From positions 48,682 through 112,681 of the forward strand of contig NZ_SJSO01000020.1 in NCBI RefSeq assembly GCF_004331735.1: a DNA stretch of 64,000 bases, read 5' to 3'. The notes beneath the pieces were generated by a model that was given only the letters and a program-made list of their open reading frames with translations, was not told the DNA's origin and did not search any database. Origin of the DNA: Pedobacter psychrodurus (lineage in GTDB: Bacteria; Bacteroidota; Bacteroidia; Sphingobacteriales; Sphingobacteriaceae). Position 1 is the stretch's first letter. The number at the start of each line of letters is the position of its first letter. The translations under genes and the position numbers were made by a program. Below are positions 17,938 through 27,607 of this stretch, one piece after another.

Positions 17938-19479
17938 ATGAAAAATATTAAATATATAATCCTGTTTGCCGCATTGGTTTTTACTACCGCAGGGTGTAAA
18001 AAGTTTCTCAATGTAACACCGATTGAAGCTCAGTCAGGCAATAATTTTTGGAAAACCCGTGAAGAGGTAGAAGGATTTACTAATGGCATTTATGCCCGCT
18101 TACGATCAAAAGTAGCAGGTACACCACAATTTTTTAATGGTGATGATCGTGCATTTTTCCCTGCATTAGAAATTCGGGGTAATAGTATAAATGTATTGAG
18201 TATAGATGGTGATGGGGCCAATACCTTTAACGCCTTAATTGGAAACAATATGAAGTTTATTGTTTCCAGAGGTAATCGTTACGACAATTTGATGAAAAAA
18301 ATTATGAGCTGGAAAGAGTGGTACGATGTAATCGCTGCATCAAACATCATGTATTTCGAAATCGATAAGGTGCCATCTTCTAGCTTGCAGGATGCAGACA
18401 GAAGGAGATATAAAGCAGAAGCAGTATTTTTACGTAATCTGAGTTATATGTTTATCTGCAAGTTATTTGGTGATGCAGTTTATTATACAGAAGCTTATCA
18501 TAGTACGCCATTGGCAAGAACCCCTCAGGTAGAGGTAATGAAAAAGTGCATTGCAGATATGACAGCCGCTAAAGCTGATTTGCCTGCCACTTATAACGAT
18601 GTTTCATCAAATGGTTTTAGACCAACCAAAGCAACAGCGGTTGCCTTGTTAATGCATTTAAATATGTGGGCAGCTGCATGGGACAGTGCGGATAAAACAA
18701 AATATTACGAAGCCGTAAAAACATTGGCAACAGAATTGGATACGTATACCAATTATAAGCTTTTGCCAATTACGCCAGAAAATACGTTGAAAATTTTTAA
18801 AGGACGGAGTACAGAAAATTTATTCGGCATATTACAAGATTTTAACTACGGCGAAGGCTTTTCTTTACCAGCAGGTTTTTCTTACTATTTCTCACATTAT
18901 CCTTATCGTGGTACAGTAACTAAAACGGCAAGTTCTATGGCTTATAATAAAGATTATATCAGTAAGCTTTACCCTGCGGGAATTCCTGATGCCAGGTTAA
19001 CCAACTGGTTCGAAAACTATGATTCAGGAACAGGTACTTTCCAGTTTAAAAAATTTGCAAACATTTATACAACGGGATCTGGTTCTGCAATATCAGTTAC
19101 GAGCGACGATAGTGCTATCATTTTTAGATTGCCTGATTGTTATTTATTAACTGCTGAAGCACTTGCCGAACTTGGCGATGAAGGTGGAGCAAGAGATTTT
19201 ACTAACAGGGTAAGAGAGGCTGCGGCGGCACCTCCAATCGTTTTAGGCGGACAAGACTTGAAAGACGAAATTTATAGAGAACGATGCAGGGAACTGATTG
19301 GCGAGGGACAGTTCTTTTTTGATCTGGTAAGAACAAAGCGGGTTGTAAATTCTGATTTTACTAAATCACCTATTTCAGTTGCTAACCTAAATGCAGGTGC
19401 GTGGACCTGGCCTTTAACCATTAGCGCCGATGAGCGTAGTGCAAACCCATATTTAATTGGTAATAATTTTTGGAATTAA
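17938..19479 (+). CDS. SusD/RagB-like surface lipoprotein 2
   Basis: A 513-residue lipoprotein with lipobox TTAGCKKFL at residue 20. SusD signatures: FLNVTPIEAQSGNNFWKTREEVEGFTNGIYARL at the N-terminus, YKAEAVFLRNLSYMFICKLFGDAVYYTE in the helical core, and C-terminal LPDCYLLTAEALAELGD, IYRERCRELIGEGQFFFDLVRTKR and WTWPLTISADE. It is the lid partner of the full-length SusC immediately upstream. It is followed after 73 bases by a fasciclin lipoprotein, repeating the order of the first module. Confidence 0.93.
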   Translation: MKNIKYIILFAALVFTTAGCKKFLNVTPIEAQSGNNFWKTREEVEGFTNGIYARLRSKVAGTPQFFNGDDRAFFPALEIRGNSINVLSIDGDGANTFNALIGNNMKFIVSRGNRYDNLMKKIMSWKEWYDVIAASNIMYFEIDKVPSSSLQDADRRRYKAEAVFLRNLSYMFICKLFGDAVYYTEAYHSTPLARTPQVEVMKKCIADMTAAKADLPATYNDVSSNGFRPTKATAVALLMHLNMWAAAWDSADKTKYYEAVKTLATELDTYTNYKLLPITPENTLKIFKGRSTENLFGILQDFNYGEGFSLPAGFSYYFSHYPYRGTVTKTASSMAYNKDYISKLYPAGIPDARLTNWFENYDSGTGTFQFKKFANIYTTGSGSAISVTSDDSAIIFRLPDCYLLTAEALAELGDEGGARDFTNRVREAAAAPPIVLGGQDLKDEIYRERCRELIGEGQFFFDLVRTKRVVNSDFTKSPISVANLNAGAWTWPLTISADERSANPYLIGNNFWN

Positions 19480-19552
19480 TAGGTATGATGCAACTATCAG
19501 TAAACAAATTTACACGTGCTGGTAGCTTCATTAGCTTTTAAAATATAAGACA

Positions 19553-20296
19553 ATGAAAAATAAAAATAAGACGCTATTATTTTCCCTAATCTGTATGCTA
19601 TTGGCATTAGCCAGTTGTAAGAAATACTATCAAGAAACTGGGGTTCATGACGCAAAATATAATGGAAACATACTCCAATATATGGAAGAAAAAAAGCCAT
19701 TTTTCGATTCTACTTTAACGGTTATTAAATTAGCAGGTATGGCTGATGTGGTTAGCAAAGAAAATATTACATTCTTTGCGCCGCCAAGTGGCTCTATTTA
19801 TAAATCTATTAAACAATTAAACGAATATTTAAGGGTACAGGGTAAGGATACGGTATCTAAACTTTCACAAATCAAGCCTTTGGTATGGAAGAATATACTT
19901 TCTCAGTATATCTTTAAAGGTGCGAGCCGTTTGAAAGATTATCCACAGCGCGATACGTTATCTTATCTGGCTTATCCAGGTCAAGGTTATGCCTCTTATG
20001 GGAATAGGATTATGAATATTGGTGTAATTTTTAACGATGCTGTAGTATACAATTCTTCGGGAGCAGAAATATCAAGAGTTTCTTACGCAGGCTATCGCCA
20101 GTTATACCTGGCTTATATTCCTGATTTATCGAACCCACAGGTATCACTGATTAATATTCCGGTAGCAACTTCTGATATACAGCCTACAAACGGTGTTTTA
20201 CATGTATTAACTAAGAGTAAGCACAATTTCGGATTTAATACATACACATTTATCGAACAGGCTATATCGGCAGGTATAGATCCAGCAACGCCATAG
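19553..20296 (+). CDS. Fasciclin (FAS1) domain lipoprotein 2
   Basis: A 247-residue lipoprotein with lipobox ALASCKK at residue 22. One FAS1 domain is visible: YMEEKKPFFDSTLTVIKLAGMADVV, ITFFAPPSGSIYKSI, WKNILSQYIFKGASRLKDY and the closing TNGVLHVLTKSKHNFGFNTYTF. It is a paralogue of the lipoprotein at 12991-13665 and holds the same position relative to SusD. Probably a surface accessory-binding protein of the second SusCD pair. Its exact ligand cannot be read from the sequence. Confidence 0.83.
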   Translation: MKNKNKTLLFSLICMLLALASCKKYYQETGVHDAKYNGNILQYMEEKKPFFDSTLTVIKLAGMADVVSKENITFFAPPSGSIYKSIKQLNEYLRVQGKDTVSKLSQIKPLVWKNILSQYIFKGASRLKDYPQRDTLSYLAYPGQGYASYGNRIMNIGVIFNDAVVYNSSGAEISRVSYAGYRQLYLAYIPDLSNPQVSLINIPVATSDIQPTNGVLHVLTKSKHNFGFNTYTFIEQAISAGIDPATP

Positions 20297-20326
20297 TTTA
20301 ATATTTCACTCGTAAATTGAATAAAA

Positions 20327-22000
20327 ATGTTAAATAACATAAAATATAAATTTAAGGCGCATTTGTTCTTGGCAATATGCCTGACAGCAACTTTTGTTTC
20401 CTGCAAAAAACAGAATGGCCTAACAGAAGATCCTTACGCCGGAGGTAAAAAACCTTTGGATATCACTTTCGTTACCAAAACTATCGAACCAGATGTGGTA
20501 AATGCGGGCGAGGTGTTAAGCGTAAAGGTAAAAGGATTGAATAAGTATATCAACGATTTTAAAGTATACGTAAATGAAGTTGAAGCCGAAGTGGTTACAG
20601 GATCTACTAACGATACTACCTTAACCTTTAAGGTTCCGATTACTGCCAGTACAGGTAGTATGTGGATTACCTCACAAGGACAAAGCTTTTTTGGCCCATT
20701 AGTTAAAGTGGGTGGTAAAGTAAGTGTAGATCCTACATGGAAGGTAATTAATGGCGCAACAAATAGTACGGGTATGAGTACTGTGTATGATATAGAGGGC
20801 TTGCCCAACGGTAACTACTTTGTAGGCGGAGCTTTTAATAATTTTGAATTAAAAGGTACAGAAAAAGTACCAATAGGAGGTATTGCTCAAATAACCGGAG
20901 ATGGAGCCTATACCACAAGTGGCGTCGCTTTTGGTAAAGCAGCTGGTGGTGCTGGCAAATACATCAATTCGATTACAAGAATTGCAACAGGTAGCCAGGC
21001 TGGTAAATTTATTATTGGTGGTAGTTTTACCGCTTTTAATTCTACACGTCCGAACCGTCAAACGTTAAATAATGTGGCAAGATTAAATACCAATGGGTCA
21101 TTGGATAGTTTAGTGCTTACCAATGTTATTAATCCAAAGCCTCAGGAAGTTTATAAAAATGGTGATACTGTCAGTGCATTTAATGCAGGTGTAGATGGTG
21201 CAGTTAGAAAAACCTTTGTTTTTGGCGAACAGGTTTACCTTGTTGGTGGTTTTAATAATTATAAACGAATCTTTCTGCCAAATTCTAGTTACGATGAAAA
21301 GGTTTACGATTTAACCAGGATGCGCCAAATGGTAAGGGTAAACATGGATGGTACGATGGATTCGACCTTTCATTATAACAAATCTACACGCCAGAGTGCC
21401 ATAGGTGCAAACGGTGTAATTTTAGACGCAATGATGCAGGCTGATGGAAAATTGATCCTGGTGGGTACTTTTACCACATTTAATGCAGTGCAGGCCAATA
21501 GAATTGTTAGGTTAAACTTAGATGGCAGTGTAGATAACAGCTTTAGTGTAGGGGGAGCGGCAAATGGCGATATTTACTCGATCAGATACAACGCTAATAC
21601 CGATAAAATTGTAATCGCAGGTACATTTACCAGCTTTAACGGAAAGGCATCTGCTGGTGTTAATTTACTAAATGCAAATGGTTCTAACGTTGCTACGTTT
21701 AATCCGCTGCCAATAACGGGTGGCATAGCTACTTTTGTTGGGCAGCTTAATAACGGGAAAATAATTGTTTGCGGTTCTTTTAACAAATACGGGGATTATT
21801 TACGGCAAGGATTTATGGTATTAGAAAGCAATGGACAATTGGCTGTTGGCTATAACAATACAGGAGGTTTTCAGGGTACAGTTTACGATATGCTCGAAAC
21901 TTCAATCAGCACTGGCTCGCAAGTAATTTTGGTAGGAGATATTTTGCGTTTCAACACCTTTTTACCACGCAACTTATTGCGCCTAACTTTTTCTAATTGA
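20327..22000 (+). CDS. DUF5008-like lipoprotein with IPT/TIG-like domain and beta-propeller-type repeats
   Basis: A 557-residue lipoprotein, lipobox FVSCKK at residue 27. Residues 45-130 look like an IPT/TIG-type immunoglobulin-like domain (VVNAGEVLSVKVKGLNKY, VYVNEVEAEVV). The rest holds repeated units of the delta-60 type, for example MQADGKLILVGTFTTFNAVQANRIVRLNLDGSVDNSF, followed by KIVIAGTFTSFNG and KIIVCGSFNKYGD, consistent with a beta-propeller. This resembles what I recall as DUF5008. It occupies the position held by the DUF5007-like protein in the first module, so a surface-binding role is likely. Confidence 0.65.
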   Translation: MLNNIKYKFKAHLFLAICLTATFVSCKKQNGLTEDPYAGGKKPLDITFVTKTIEPDVVNAGEVLSVKVKGLNKYINDFKVYVNEVEAEVVTGSTNDTTLTFKVPITASTGSMWITSQGQSFFGPLVKVGGKVSVDPTWKVINGATNSTGMSTVYDIEGLPNGNYFVGGAFNNFELKGTEKVPIGGIAQITGDGAYTTSGVAFGKAAGGAGKYINSITRIATGSQAGKFIIGGSFTAFNSTRPNRQTLNNVARLNTNGSLDSLVLTNVINPKPQEVYKNGDTVSAFNAGVDGAVRKTFVFGEQVYLVGGFNNYKRIFLPNSSYDEKVYDLTRMRQMVRVNMDGTMDSTFHYNKSTRQSAIGANGVILDAMMQADGKLILVGTFTTFNAVQANRIVRLNLDGSVDNSFSVGGAANGDIYSIRYNANTDKIVIAGTFTSFNGKASAGVNLLNANGSNVATFNPLPITGGIATFVGQLNNGKIIVCGSFNKYGDYLRQGFMVLESNGQLAVGYNNTGGFQGTVYDMLETSISTGSQVILVGDILRFNTFLPRNLLRLTFSN

Positions 22001-22020
22001 TCAATATAGTTTCAGACATA

Positions 22021-23769
22021 ATGAATATGAAAAAAGGATTTACATTAACTTTTGCCCTTAAATGCTTTGGCTTAGCTTCGGTATTCGGGCTTATCCTTAC
22101 AACTACCGGATGTAATAAGGATTTTGAAAATACATTGCCACAAACTTTTAAAAATGATACTGCAGGGCTAGGGGCAGGCAAAAAGGTGCTTTACATTGTT
22201 GTAGATGGTATAACGGGAGCAGCAATTAAGACACTTGCACCGGCTAATATTGCAACTATCAATGCTAAAGCGTTGTATACTTTTGACGGACTTGCTGATG
22301 ATAAGCGAAATGTTATTACTAACGCCGCCGGATGGACAAATATGTTTACGGGTTACGATTATACCAAAAGTAATGTAACATCTGAGGATTTTGCTGGACT
22401 AAATTTGGCAACTACGCCTACAATTTTTACACGTATTAAAAGCTCACTAAGTACATCAAGAACTGTATCAATTGCATCAACTCCCCTTTTTAACGATAAA
22501 CTGGCTGGTGATGCAACAATAAAACAAAACGTATCTGATGATGCAGCTGTAAAGGCTGGAGTAGTAGCAGAGCTAAACACAAATAATCCAACCATGGTGG
22601 TTGCACAATTTCATAGCGCTGATATTGCAGGTGCAGCCAATGGCTATACCGCAAGTACACCTGCTTATGCAACTGCTATTCAGACTATTGATGGATATAT
22701 TGGCGAAATTTTAACAGCACTAAAAGCCAGAAAAGGTTATTCAGGTGAAAACTGGTTAATCGTAGTCGCTTCTAATAAAGGTGGTGGCGTATCTGGTGGC
22801 AGTGCAGGTTCTAATATTTACAACGATCCTTCAAGAAATACCTATGTCGCATTTTATAACCCAAGATTTTCAAAAACATTGGTAAATCAACCAGATCCAA
22901 GTTCTTATCCATTTACCGGTTCGGCAATTCGCCTAACTTCAACTACAGCAAACAATGGCGTAGCTGTACTTTCTGATGCCAATATTGGTGATTTTGGAAC
23001 AACAGGTGATTATACTTTCGTGTTAAAAATAAGGAGTACTGCAAGTAACCAAAGTAATTACGCTCATTTTTGTGGTAACATGAGTAACTATAGTGCCAGA
23101 GAAGGTTTAAACAGTACGGGATGGGATTTAATGACCTGGGGCGATTCTTATTACTTAAGCTTTGCAGGTGGTTATACCATTTCGGCTGGTACCGCAATTA
23201 GAGATGGTAAATGGCATACACTTGCTTTTAAGTTATTTAATGAAGGAGCTGTACGTTATGTCTCTTTATTTCAGGATGGCAAAAAAATTACCAGCGTAGA
23301 TATTACAGGTAAAAATTTAACCAACCCTGCTGCGCTGCACATGGGTGCCGGAAAAGCAACAGTTGCAACAGATGGTACTGATTTATGGTTTAGGGACATG
23401 GCTATTTATAATATCGCCATGACCGATGCAGATCTTATCACCAACATGAAAAAGGAGATTTCATTTACAGCGCCTAACCCTGATAAACTATTGGGATGGT
23501 GGCCTTCAAACGAAGGCACTGGCCTGGTATTAAAAGATCTTTCAGCGGCGAAAAAAGACTTTGCTGTAACCGGGAGTGCAAGCTGGGGGTATTTTCTTGA
23601 AGTTTCGCCGGTTGTAGGGGGTAATATTACCGATCTGGCTTTTAAAAATGTACCAAATGGCATTGATATTCCCGTATTAATTTACAACTGGTTAAATATA
23701 GCTGTACCACAACAATGGGGCTTAATGGGTAATTTGTTTACCCCAACAATAGTATTACCAACTAATTAA
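22021..23769 (+). CDS. Lipoprotein with degenerate alkaline-phosphatase-like domain plus LamG domain (1)
   Basis: A 582-residue lipoprotein (lipobox TTTGCNK). Residues 45-290 have the fold signature of the alkaline phosphatase/phosphodiesterase superfamily: VLYIVVDGITGAAIKTLAP, GWTNMFTGYD, IQTIDGYIGEILTALKAR and WLIVVASNKGG. The usual S/T-D-H metal motif reads S251-N252-K253 here, and the nucleophile position before GW is not the expected Thr, so catalysis is doubtful. Residues 330-480 form a concanavalin/LamG-like lectin domain (YTFVLKIRS, RDGKWHTLAFKLF, LWFRDMAIYN), and the C-terminus resembles DUF4983. The TTG at 21997 was rejected as start in favour of ATG 22021 (or 22027). Probably a surface ligand-binding protein. 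Confidence 0.7.
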   Translation: MNMKKGFTLTFALKCFGLASVFGLILTTTGCNKDFENTLPQTFKNDTAGLGAGKKVLYIVVDGITGAAIKTLAPANIATINAKALYTFDGLADDKRNVITNAAGWTNMFTGYDYTKSNVTSEDFAGLNLATTPTIFTRIKSSLSTSRTVSIASTPLFNDKLAGDATIKQNVSDDAAVKAGVVAELNTNNPTMVVAQFHSADIAGAANGYTASTPAYATAIQTIDGYIGEILTALKARKGYSGENWLIVVASNKGGGVSGGSAGSNIYNDPSRNTYVAFYNPRFSKTLVNQPDPSSYPFTGSAIRLTSTTANNGVAVLSDANIGDFGTTGDYTFVLKIRSTASNQSNYAHFCGNMSNYSAREGLNSTGWDLMTWGDSYYLSFAGGYTISAGTAIRDGKWHTLAFKLFNEGAVRYVSLFQDGKKITSVDITGKNLTNPAALHMGAGKATVATDGTDLWFRDMAIYNIAMTDADLITNMKKEISFTAPNPDKLLGWWPSNEGTGLVLKDLSAAKKDFAVTGSASWGYFLEVSPVVGGNITDLAFKNVPNGIDIPVLIYNWLNIAVPQQWGLMGNLFTPTIVLPTN

Positions 23770-23786
23770 CTTTAAAAATTGATAAA

Positions 23787-25745
23787 ATGAAAATTAATCA
23801 GTTAACTAAAATATTTGGCCTATCTCTTTTAATGGCATTTACAGCCTGTAAAAAGTATGGTTACGAGGTACCAGATGGCTATCCTGATGATTCACAGAAT
23901 GTGGCACAAGGAGCTATTGATACTAATATGAAAGTAATAGATAAGTCTATGTACGCTAAGGCCAGGGTATTCCCTGGCTTGGTAGATCAATCAGAGCCAA
24001 GGGTTAAAGATGCTCAGTTTACGTTGGATCTTAACTTTACCGATCAAACTGCACAAAATTTAAGAATCTCTGTTGCACCTTCACCGCAATACAGTACAGG
24101 TTATTATGCTGCTCCGGGCGAACTTATTAAATTAGTAGTTCCTGCAGGAGTAGAAGGGCTCACTGTACAGATTGGCGCACATACCGATAACCTTGCAGGT
24201 AAATCACCATTGCTTCGCGATCCTGTAATTTATAATAGGAAACTATTGGTTGCAGGGGTTAATTATATACGCAACCTGTATGGTGGGCATATATATATAT
24301 TGGCTTCTTTTGCATATGCTAATCCCATTACTTTTACCATTACAGGTGCTGTAGTATCGCCTGATTTTATTTTGGGGCAAACTGCTGATGCTGATTGGGT
24401 TGCTAAAGTAAAAGCTTCACAAGTGCCTTGGTTAGAATTAAGAGCTAAACGAGTTATTTTTACGATTCCGAGAGATAAGGTTCTTGCTACTTTTAATTCA
24501 AGCGAACCATTTACCAATCCTACAGCGGTATTTAGCAAGTGGAACGATGTTTTCGATTTGGACTATAATGCATGGATGGGTTTATCAGACAATGCTCCGG
24601 ATATTAGAGACCGTAGTCCACAAAGTCAATGGCGCGGTATATTAGATATCCAGTTAACTAATGGTTATGGCCATAATGGTTTTCCTTTTGTGGGTTTAAA
24701 CGATTCTTACTGGTTTGCCAGCTTTACCAGCTTAAATTCAATTACAACCAGTTCTGGCCAATGGGGTACTTACCACGAATTTGGGCATAACTGTCAGCAG
24801 GGTAACGTATGGAGCTGGAGCACCTTAGGCGAAACGACTAATAACTTGTTCAGCTTTAAAGTAGCTAATAGAATTGGTGCAAATTATAATATTCTGCACC
24901 CGGCAGTTTCTAGTGGTTTCCCTAAAGCCATTACTTATGCCAGCGGTAGCGGAGCAAAAAATTTCGATACTGATGCGGCCATGAACGCGGTAGATGAAGC
25001 GCCGTTTATGAAAATGACACCTTTTGTTCAGATTTTTGAAAAATATGGTTATGGTGCAATGACTTATCTATATTCACAAGCCCGCCATGCAGATAGATTA
25101 AATTCGAGCGATATTACAAAGCACAATTTTGTGTACGAAAAGCTTTCTGACTATACAAAAATAGATCTATCTCCGTTTTTTGGTGCCTGGGGTATTTCTA
25201 TTAGCGATGCTGTAGTAGCAAAAGTTGGTGCAAAATACCCTGCCTTAACAACTGCTTTATGGACGTACAACCCGTTAACTAAAACCGGAGGTACCGGTCC
25301 AATTACTTACACCACTACATTAGTATCAATAAGTTCAAGCCAATCTGGTGATGGAACCCCGGCAGCATTGGTTGATGGTATCGTTAATGCATCATCTTTT
25401 TGGCATTCTAACTATGGTACAGCAATACCAACCAACACTGTAGGTTATCCCATAAATATTGTATTGGGTACAGGGTCTCCAATTCCTATTGCAATAAAAG
25501 GAGTAACCTTTGCGCAAAGGCAAAATAATAGTGCTGGTTACGTAAAAGATGTAGAGATATTTAGCAGTACCGATAATATAAACTATGTAAGTGTAGGTAC
25601 TACCACTTTACCACAGAACACCACAGTTTACAATTTTAATTTCCCAACTGGTAACGTAAGTACAAAGTTTATAAAGGTGGTGATTAAAAGTGGGGTCAAT
25701 GCTACGTATGCGAACTTATCCGAATGTAATCTAATTAAACCTTAA
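23787..25745 (+). CDS. M60-family metallopeptidase (O-glycoprotein-directed) lipoprotein
   Basis: A 652-residue lipoprotein (lipobox FTACKK). Residues 60-210 are an M60-accessory beta domain (GYYAAPGELIKLVVPAG, VQIGAHTDNL). The catalytic domain has the gluzincin motif H330-E-F-G-H334 and a third likely zinc ligand E349 in LGETTNN. The C-terminal 140 residues form a F5/8-type (discoidin) carbohydrate-binding domain (GIVNASSFWHSNYG to YANLSECNLI). M60 (enhancin-like) enzymes cleave mucin-type O-glycoproteins next to glycosylated Ser/Thr. It is the only clear hydrolase in this operon, which indicates that the operon targets a glycoprotein rather than a plain polysaccharide. Confidence 0.9.
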   Translation: MKINQLTKIFGLSLLMAFTACKKYGYEVPDGYPDDSQNVAQGAIDTNMKVIDKSMYAKARVFPGLVDQSEPRVKDAQFTLDLNFTDQTAQNLRISVAPSPQYSTGYYAAPGELIKLVVPAGVEGLTVQIGAHTDNLAGKSPLLRDPVIYNRKLLVAGVNYIRNLYGGHIYILASFAYANPITFTITGAVVSPDFILGQTADADWVAKVKASQVPWLELRAKRVIFTIPRDKVLATFNSSEPFTNPTAVFSKWNDVFDLDYNAWMGLSDNAPDIRDRSPQSQWRGILDIQLTNGYGHNGFPFVGLNDSYWFASFTSLNSITTSSGQWGTYHEFGHNCQQGNVWSWSTLGETTNNLFSFKVANRIGANYNILHPAVSSGFPKAITYASGSGAKNFDTDAAMNAVDEAPFMKMTPFVQIFEKYGYGAMTYLYSQARHADRLNSSDITKHNFVYEKLSDYTKIDLSPFFGAWGISISDAVVAKVGAKYPALTTALWTYNPLTKTGGTGPITYTTTLVSISSSQSGDGTPAALVDGIVNASSFWHSNYGTAIPTNTVGYPINIVLGTGSPIPIAIKGVTFAQRQNNSAGYVKDVEIFSSTDNINYVSVGTTTLPQNTTVYNFNFPTGNVSTKFIKVVIKSGVNATYANLSECNLIKP

Positions 25746-25756
25746 TGACATTTATT

Positions 25757-27436
25757 ATGAAAATTAACAACAAAATATACAATGTACTTCTTGGTTTTTG
25801 CGCGATTGGCGTATTAGGCTATACGGGGTGTAAAAAATATAATAATCCGGATGCGGTTTATGAAGATTTGAAAAGAAGTAATGTAAAACAAAGAAAAGTG
25901 CTCATTATTGGAGTTGATGGTTTAGGTGGGACAGAATTACAAGCTATTGCTCCAGCCAATTTTACAGCCATGCAAAAGAATGGTAAATACTCTTTTACTA
26001 CTATAAAAGGTGTTTCTGACGCAGGGGGATGGGTAAGTTTACTAACAGGTACTGGTTTTGCAAAACACCAGATATTAGATGATAATTTTGAACGCGTACA
26101 GGATCGTACCGGAACTGGGCATACTTCGATTACTTCTTACCGGAATGTGTTAGATTACATTACCCAGTTTAAAACCGTTAAAACAGGTGTGGTAACACCA
26201 TGGGCTAACCTGCGTAAATATTTAAGTAATACAGATCTCGCACCTGTTGTAAGTTCGGATATTGCTGTTAAGGATAGCACAATAGCCTTGCTAAATGCTC
26301 AAACTAATTTAGGGGCATTGATAGTTAATTTCAGGGATGTAGAGGCAGCAGGAATAAGCGGAGGTTATACAGCGTCTAATGAAACTTATAAAACCTCGGT
26401 AAATAAAACAGATGGCTATATAGGAGATATTTTAGCAGCTTTGAAAGCCAGAAAAACCTACGCTAATGAAGATTGGCTTGTTATTTTAACCAGTAACCAT
26501 GGTGGTAGTAGTGCTTCTCCAACTAGTGGTTTTATGTTGGCTTATCATCCTTTATTAAGCCAATTAGAACTTAAAAAAACGGGCTTTACTACTATTAACT
26601 TTAAAACCAGCGCTATTACAGCCATAGTTCCAAATGATAATGGATTATATAATATGGCTGATAATAAAGATTTTACAGTTCAGATGCAAACTAAGTTTAA
26701 TACCAGCAACAATTATCCACAGTTTTTGGGCAAAAGTACATTACTTAACAGCAATACCATGACAGGATGGTTTTGGATGCAGGAAGGTACAACATGGAAT
26801 TTAGAATTTGGTGGCAGTGGCAACGGTGGTGGCGGAAAACAGCAATTACAGATGGTGGGAGTTTTGGCAAATGGCTGGCATACTTTAACCATGACGGTTA
26901 AGTATGTAAACTCAACCACAAGAACGGTTTCGGCTTATGTAGATGGTGTGTTTAAAAATTCGTATAATGTTAGTGCTTCGAAAAGCATTAATACTACCGA
27001 ACCTTTAAAAGTTGGTGCTTTTGGTGGCGAGTCTGATTACTATGCAGCCAACCTTTCTATTTTTAATACCGCGTTAGATGCAACAACGATTGCAAATAAT
27101 GTTAGTTTAAAAGATATTACTAAACATCCAAACTATTCAAATTTAATAGGTTTTTGGGCTATTGATGAGGGGGCAGAAGGCATTTTAGGAAATAAAGCGC
27201 CAGGAGGATACAATATGTTTTTGGGTGGCCAATATAAATGGACTCCCCTAGGTATTGATGTGCCAGCTGGAACCACGCCAGATCCCACCTATGTACAGGG
27301 AGCAAAATCGTTCGTATCAACTTTAGGAGATGCTACAGCACTTTCTCTTTATTGGATGAACATTAAAATTTTGAACGATTACGGTATAGATGGTAATCCA
27401 TTCCTAAATCAGTTCGAATTAGAATTTTTAAAATAG
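25757..27436 (+). CDS. Lipoprotein with degenerate alkaline-phosphatase-like domain plus LamG domain (2)
   Basis: A 559-residue paralogue of the protein at 22021-23769, placed on the other side of the M60 gene. Lipobox GYTGCKKY. The phosphatase-like part shows VLIIGVDGLGGTELQAIAP, DAGGWVSLLTGTG, KTDGYIGDILAALKARK and WLVILTSNHGG. Its metal motif keeps the His (S246-N247-H248) but has Asn for the usual Asp. The LamG-like part spans about residues 300-450 (GWHTLTMTVKYVN, VSAYVDGVFKNSYN) and has a Gly-rich loop. An ATG at 25745 overlaps the M60 stop codon. I prefer 25757, since MKINNK starts a better signal peptide. Likely a binding protein or inactive enzyme. Confidence 0.7.
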   Translation: MKINNKIYNVLLGFCAIGVLGYTGCKKYNNPDAVYEDLKRSNVKQRKVLIIGVDGLGGTELQAIAPANFTAMQKNGKYSFTTIKGVSDAGGWVSLLTGTGFAKHQILDDNFERVQDRTGTGHTSITSYRNVLDYITQFKTVKTGVVTPWANLRKYLSNTDLAPVVSSDIAVKDSTIALLNAQTNLGALIVNFRDVEAAGISGGYTASNETYKTSVNKTDGYIGDILAALKARKTYANEDWLVILTSNHGGSSASPTSGFMLAYHPLLSQLELKKTGFTTINFKTSAITAIVPNDNGLYNMADNKDFTVQMQTKFNTSNNYPQFLGKSTLLNSNTMTGWFWMQEGTTWNLEFGGSGNGGGGKQQLQMVGVLANGWHTLTMTVKYVNSTTRTVSAYVDGVFKNSYNVSASKSINTTEPLKVGAFGGESDYYAANLSIFNTALDATTIANNVSLKDITKHPNYSNLIGFWAIDEGAEGILGNKAPGGYNMFLGGQYKWTPLGIDVPAGTTPDPTYVQGAKSFVSTLGDATALSLYWMNIKILNDYGIDGNPFLNQFELEFLK

Positions 27437-27453
27437 TAGTTAGTTTAGTTAGT

Positions 27454-27491
27454 AAAACCCTTTCCGCCTTTTGGCGGTAAAGGTTTTTTTT
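27454..27491 (+). terminator. Rho-independent terminator of the PUL operon
   Basis: Stem CCTTTCCGCC / GGCGGTAAAGG with a TTTT loop (27459-27483), followed by a run of eight T. It lies 17 bases after the last gene of the operon and separates it from the double-glycine cluster. Confidence 0.85.
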
Positions 27492-27607
27492 GCTTGGATA
27501 CTTTTTATCACAAATAAATTCAAAAAACACTAACATTTTTTTGATTTCAATTGCAATCATATTAGAGAAATGTTATTTTTAATTAAATCTAAAAGATACG
27601 TAAACTT

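Noticed and set aside
21997..22020. TTG start for the first phosphatase-like/LamG lipoprotein
   Set aside because: It overlaps the preceding stop and puts eight extra residues before a normal signal peptide. Two ATGs at 22021 and 22027 are better.
24280..24300. Short AT dinucleotide run inside the M60 gene
   Set aside because: It is a few repeats long, in frame, and encodes ordinary residues (GGHIYILASF). No sign of phase variation.
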